From assembly GCA_027858145.1 (NCBI GenBank), contig JAQIDF010000091.1:1-7075 (forward strand): 7,075 nt of DNA, written 5' to 3'. Below, in pieces: positions 6,064 through 7,075 of the stretch. Within the stretch, counting starts at the first letter, position 1. The number at the start of each line of letters is the position of its first letter. A program made the position numbers and the translations under genes. This stretch comes from Prolixibacteraceae bacterium (GTDB lineage: Bacteria; Bacteroidota; Bacteroidia; Bacteroidales; Prolixibacteraceae). The notes under the pieces were generated by a model. It ran no database searches. It was not told where the DNA came from and worked only from the letters and a program-made list of their open reading frames with translations.

Positions 6064-6100
6064 AATTGTTATTTGTTTTTTTTTTAATCTTTTAACAATT
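6064..6100. other. Short convergent junction with T10 run and weak inverted repeat
   Basis: The gap between two convergent stop codons (6062 and 6084) contains a T10 run at 6076-6085, flanked by AATTGTTA (6064-6071) and TAACAATT (6093-6100), a perfect 8-bp but AT-only inverted repeat with a 21-nt T-rich loop. The run overlaps the CE2 stop codon. The stem is weak, so this is at best a poor terminator. I see no stronger hairpin near either gene end. Confidence 0.35.
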
Positions 6101-7075
6101 TGCTGTAAAACGGGTAAAGCTGTTCTGCCATCATTATATGGTCGTTTATATCAGGGTGATAATTGCAGCCATGTGGCGTGATCGATTCAAAAACAAAAAT
6201 TTGTGGTTCTTTGTATTTGTTGTCTGTGAAGTGTTGTTTTACTTTTTTTAGACATTTTAGTAGAACCTCGTGTTTTTCACCATCGACCATCGGGCTTGTT
6301 AGTAAAGCCAACTGTGTGTTAGGGTAATGACTGTAAATATTTTCCACGAAACTGATATAGGTTTCTGTAAATATATTTTCGTTGAAAGGCAATCTTTCAC
6401 GCTCTCCATCTCCATCTGACAAATCGTTTGTTCCCAGACAAATACTTACGATATCGGGTGAGTAGTCGTTGTAATTGAAAGGAACCGAATTATCGGGGGT
6501 GAGGTAATGATTGTCATAAACTTCGGGCATGGTTGACCCCACGCCGTTCCAGTTACGGTACATGCCAATTCCTGAAACAGAGCTGAGCAAATATCGAACA
6601 TCAAGTGCTCTCGATACAGTCGGCCCATATGCCCAATAGGCATTATGCTGGTCGTACCACAAACCTTCGCCGCATCCAATTTGTGATGTGTCGTTGCCCA
6701 TGCCGCAAGTTATTGAGTTCCCAATAAACTCAATGCTTTTTGTGGGTTGAGGTTTGGGCTTTATCATTTTTTGGCACTTTAATCCCCCAAAATTGATGTA
6801 TCCGTTTGAGGCTTCGGTTGATTTATAAATGCTTATTTTATGATTTTCTGCCGGCATGGGTATTTCTACAGGAATCTCAAGCATTTCGCTGCCTTCTATT
6901 CTATAGCGGCCAAGGTCTTCACCATCAATTTCGATTGAGTAATAATTGTGCTCATTGTTGTTGTAATTTCTTAGCAAAACAACACAAGTGTCGCCTTCAA
7001 AATATGCTGTGGCCGAACTGGCTGAACCTATTAATACTACTTCATTGTCTATTTTTTCAATTCGCCCCGAATAAA
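6084..7075 (-). CDS. CE2-type SGNH carbohydrate esterase (acetylxylan-esterase-like), 5' partial
   Basis: The frame is open from the right edge to a TAA at 6084-6086, giving 329 complete codons. The TTG at 6977 lies inside a beta strand (CVVLLRN) and is not a start, so the N-terminus, probably including a signal peptide, is outside the window. Residues 1-105 look like the N-terminal jelly-roll domain of carbohydrate esterase family 2 (SGRIEK, ATAYFEGDTCVVLL, FGGLK). An SGNH hydrolase domain follows: block I FIGNSITCG with nucleophile Ser120, block II SGIGMYRN near 167-174, block III LGTND with Asn216, and block V YHPDINDH with catalytic His306. CE2 enzymes remove acetyl groups from xylan or mannan-type polysaccharides and often act with a Ser-His pair. 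Block I reads GNSIT rather than GDSIT. Secretion is expected but cannot be checked here. It is convergent with the hydrolase, with 21 bp between stop codons. Confidence 0.9.
   Translation of the reverse strand, partial: YSGRIEKIDNEVVLIGSASSATAYFEGDTCVVLLRNYNNNEHNYYSIEIDGEDLGRYRIEGSEMLEIPVEIPMPAENHKISIYKSTEASNGYINFGGLKCQKMIKPKPQPTKSIEFIGNSITCGMGNDTSQIGCGEGLWYDQHNAYWAYGPTVSRALDVRYLLSSVSGIGMYRNWNGVGSTMPEVYDNHYLTPDNSVPFNYNDYSPDIVSICLGTNDLSDGDGERERLPFNENIFTETYISFVENIYSHYPNTQLALLTSPMVDGEKHEVLLKCLKKVKQHFTDNKYKEPQIFVFESITPHGCNYHPDINDHIMMAEQLYPFYSKLLKD

Noticed and set aside
6446..6679. 77-residue leftward frame inside the CE2 gene
   Set aside because: It is a different-frame shadow of the SGNH domain, whose catalytic motifs lie in the main frame.
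6975..6977. TTG at 6977 as the start of the CE2 esterase
   Set aside because: The frame continues to the right edge with residues that fit the CE2 N-terminal jelly-roll; the TTG encodes a Leu inside a strand.

Overview
The window is AT-rich bacterial chromosome that reads as Bacteroidota. The pointers are a DUF3127-type protein, a lipoprotein FKBP next to a soluble FKBP, a stand-alone MnmD, a four-helix membrane LytTR regulator with an RPFG motif, a CE2-type esterase, promoter boxes close to the Bacteroidota consensus (TTTG / TAnnTTTG), and the near absence of Shine-Dalgarno sequences. A Marinilabiliales/Prolixibacteraceae-like lineage would fit, but that is a guess from gene content.

Layout. 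Positions 1-912 (+) hold the 3' part of a multi-pass membrane protein of the CPBP (CAAX protease / bacteriocin-processing) family. Its start lies upstream of the window, because the frame is open to base 1. A 10-bp hairpin at 914-944 separates it from a convergent leftward block. Read in transcription order (right to left), that block is: a membrane LytTR transcription regulator (4286-3420), the tRNA-modifying methyltransferase MnmD (3393-2731), a cytoplasmic FKBP-type prolyl isomerase (2655-2050), an FKBP lipoprotein (2043-1333) and a small OB-fold-like DUF3127 protein with an SSB-like acidic tail (1324-953). The last three genes are 6 and 8 bp apart and almost certainly form one operon. It ends at the 914-944 hairpin, which has a T6 tract on the minus strand.

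Positions 4287-4793 are a 507-bp divergent intergenic region. It contains a good promoter candidate for the LytTR gene, an unexplained rightward intrinsic terminator (4568-4605), three copies of TTACCCC and a distant 9-bp inverted repeat. To the right is an alpha/beta hydrolase (about 4833-6062, +) with a recognisable Ser-Asp-His triad but no assigned substrate. Convergent to it is a two-domain CE2-type SGNH carbohydrate esterase (7075-6084, -), which runs off the right edge of the window.

The FKBP/FKBP/DUF3127 group looks like housekeeping: protein folding in the cytoplasm and the envelope, plus a possible single-stranded-DNA-related function. MnmD acts on the wobble uridine of tRNA. The CE2 esterase points to plant or algal polysaccharide deacetylation. 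I found no CRISPR array, insertion sequence, tRNA, rRNA or obvious defence system. The less ordinary observations are the SSB-tail mimic, the CPBP active-site substitutions, the orphan terminator and the uncharacterised hydrolase.
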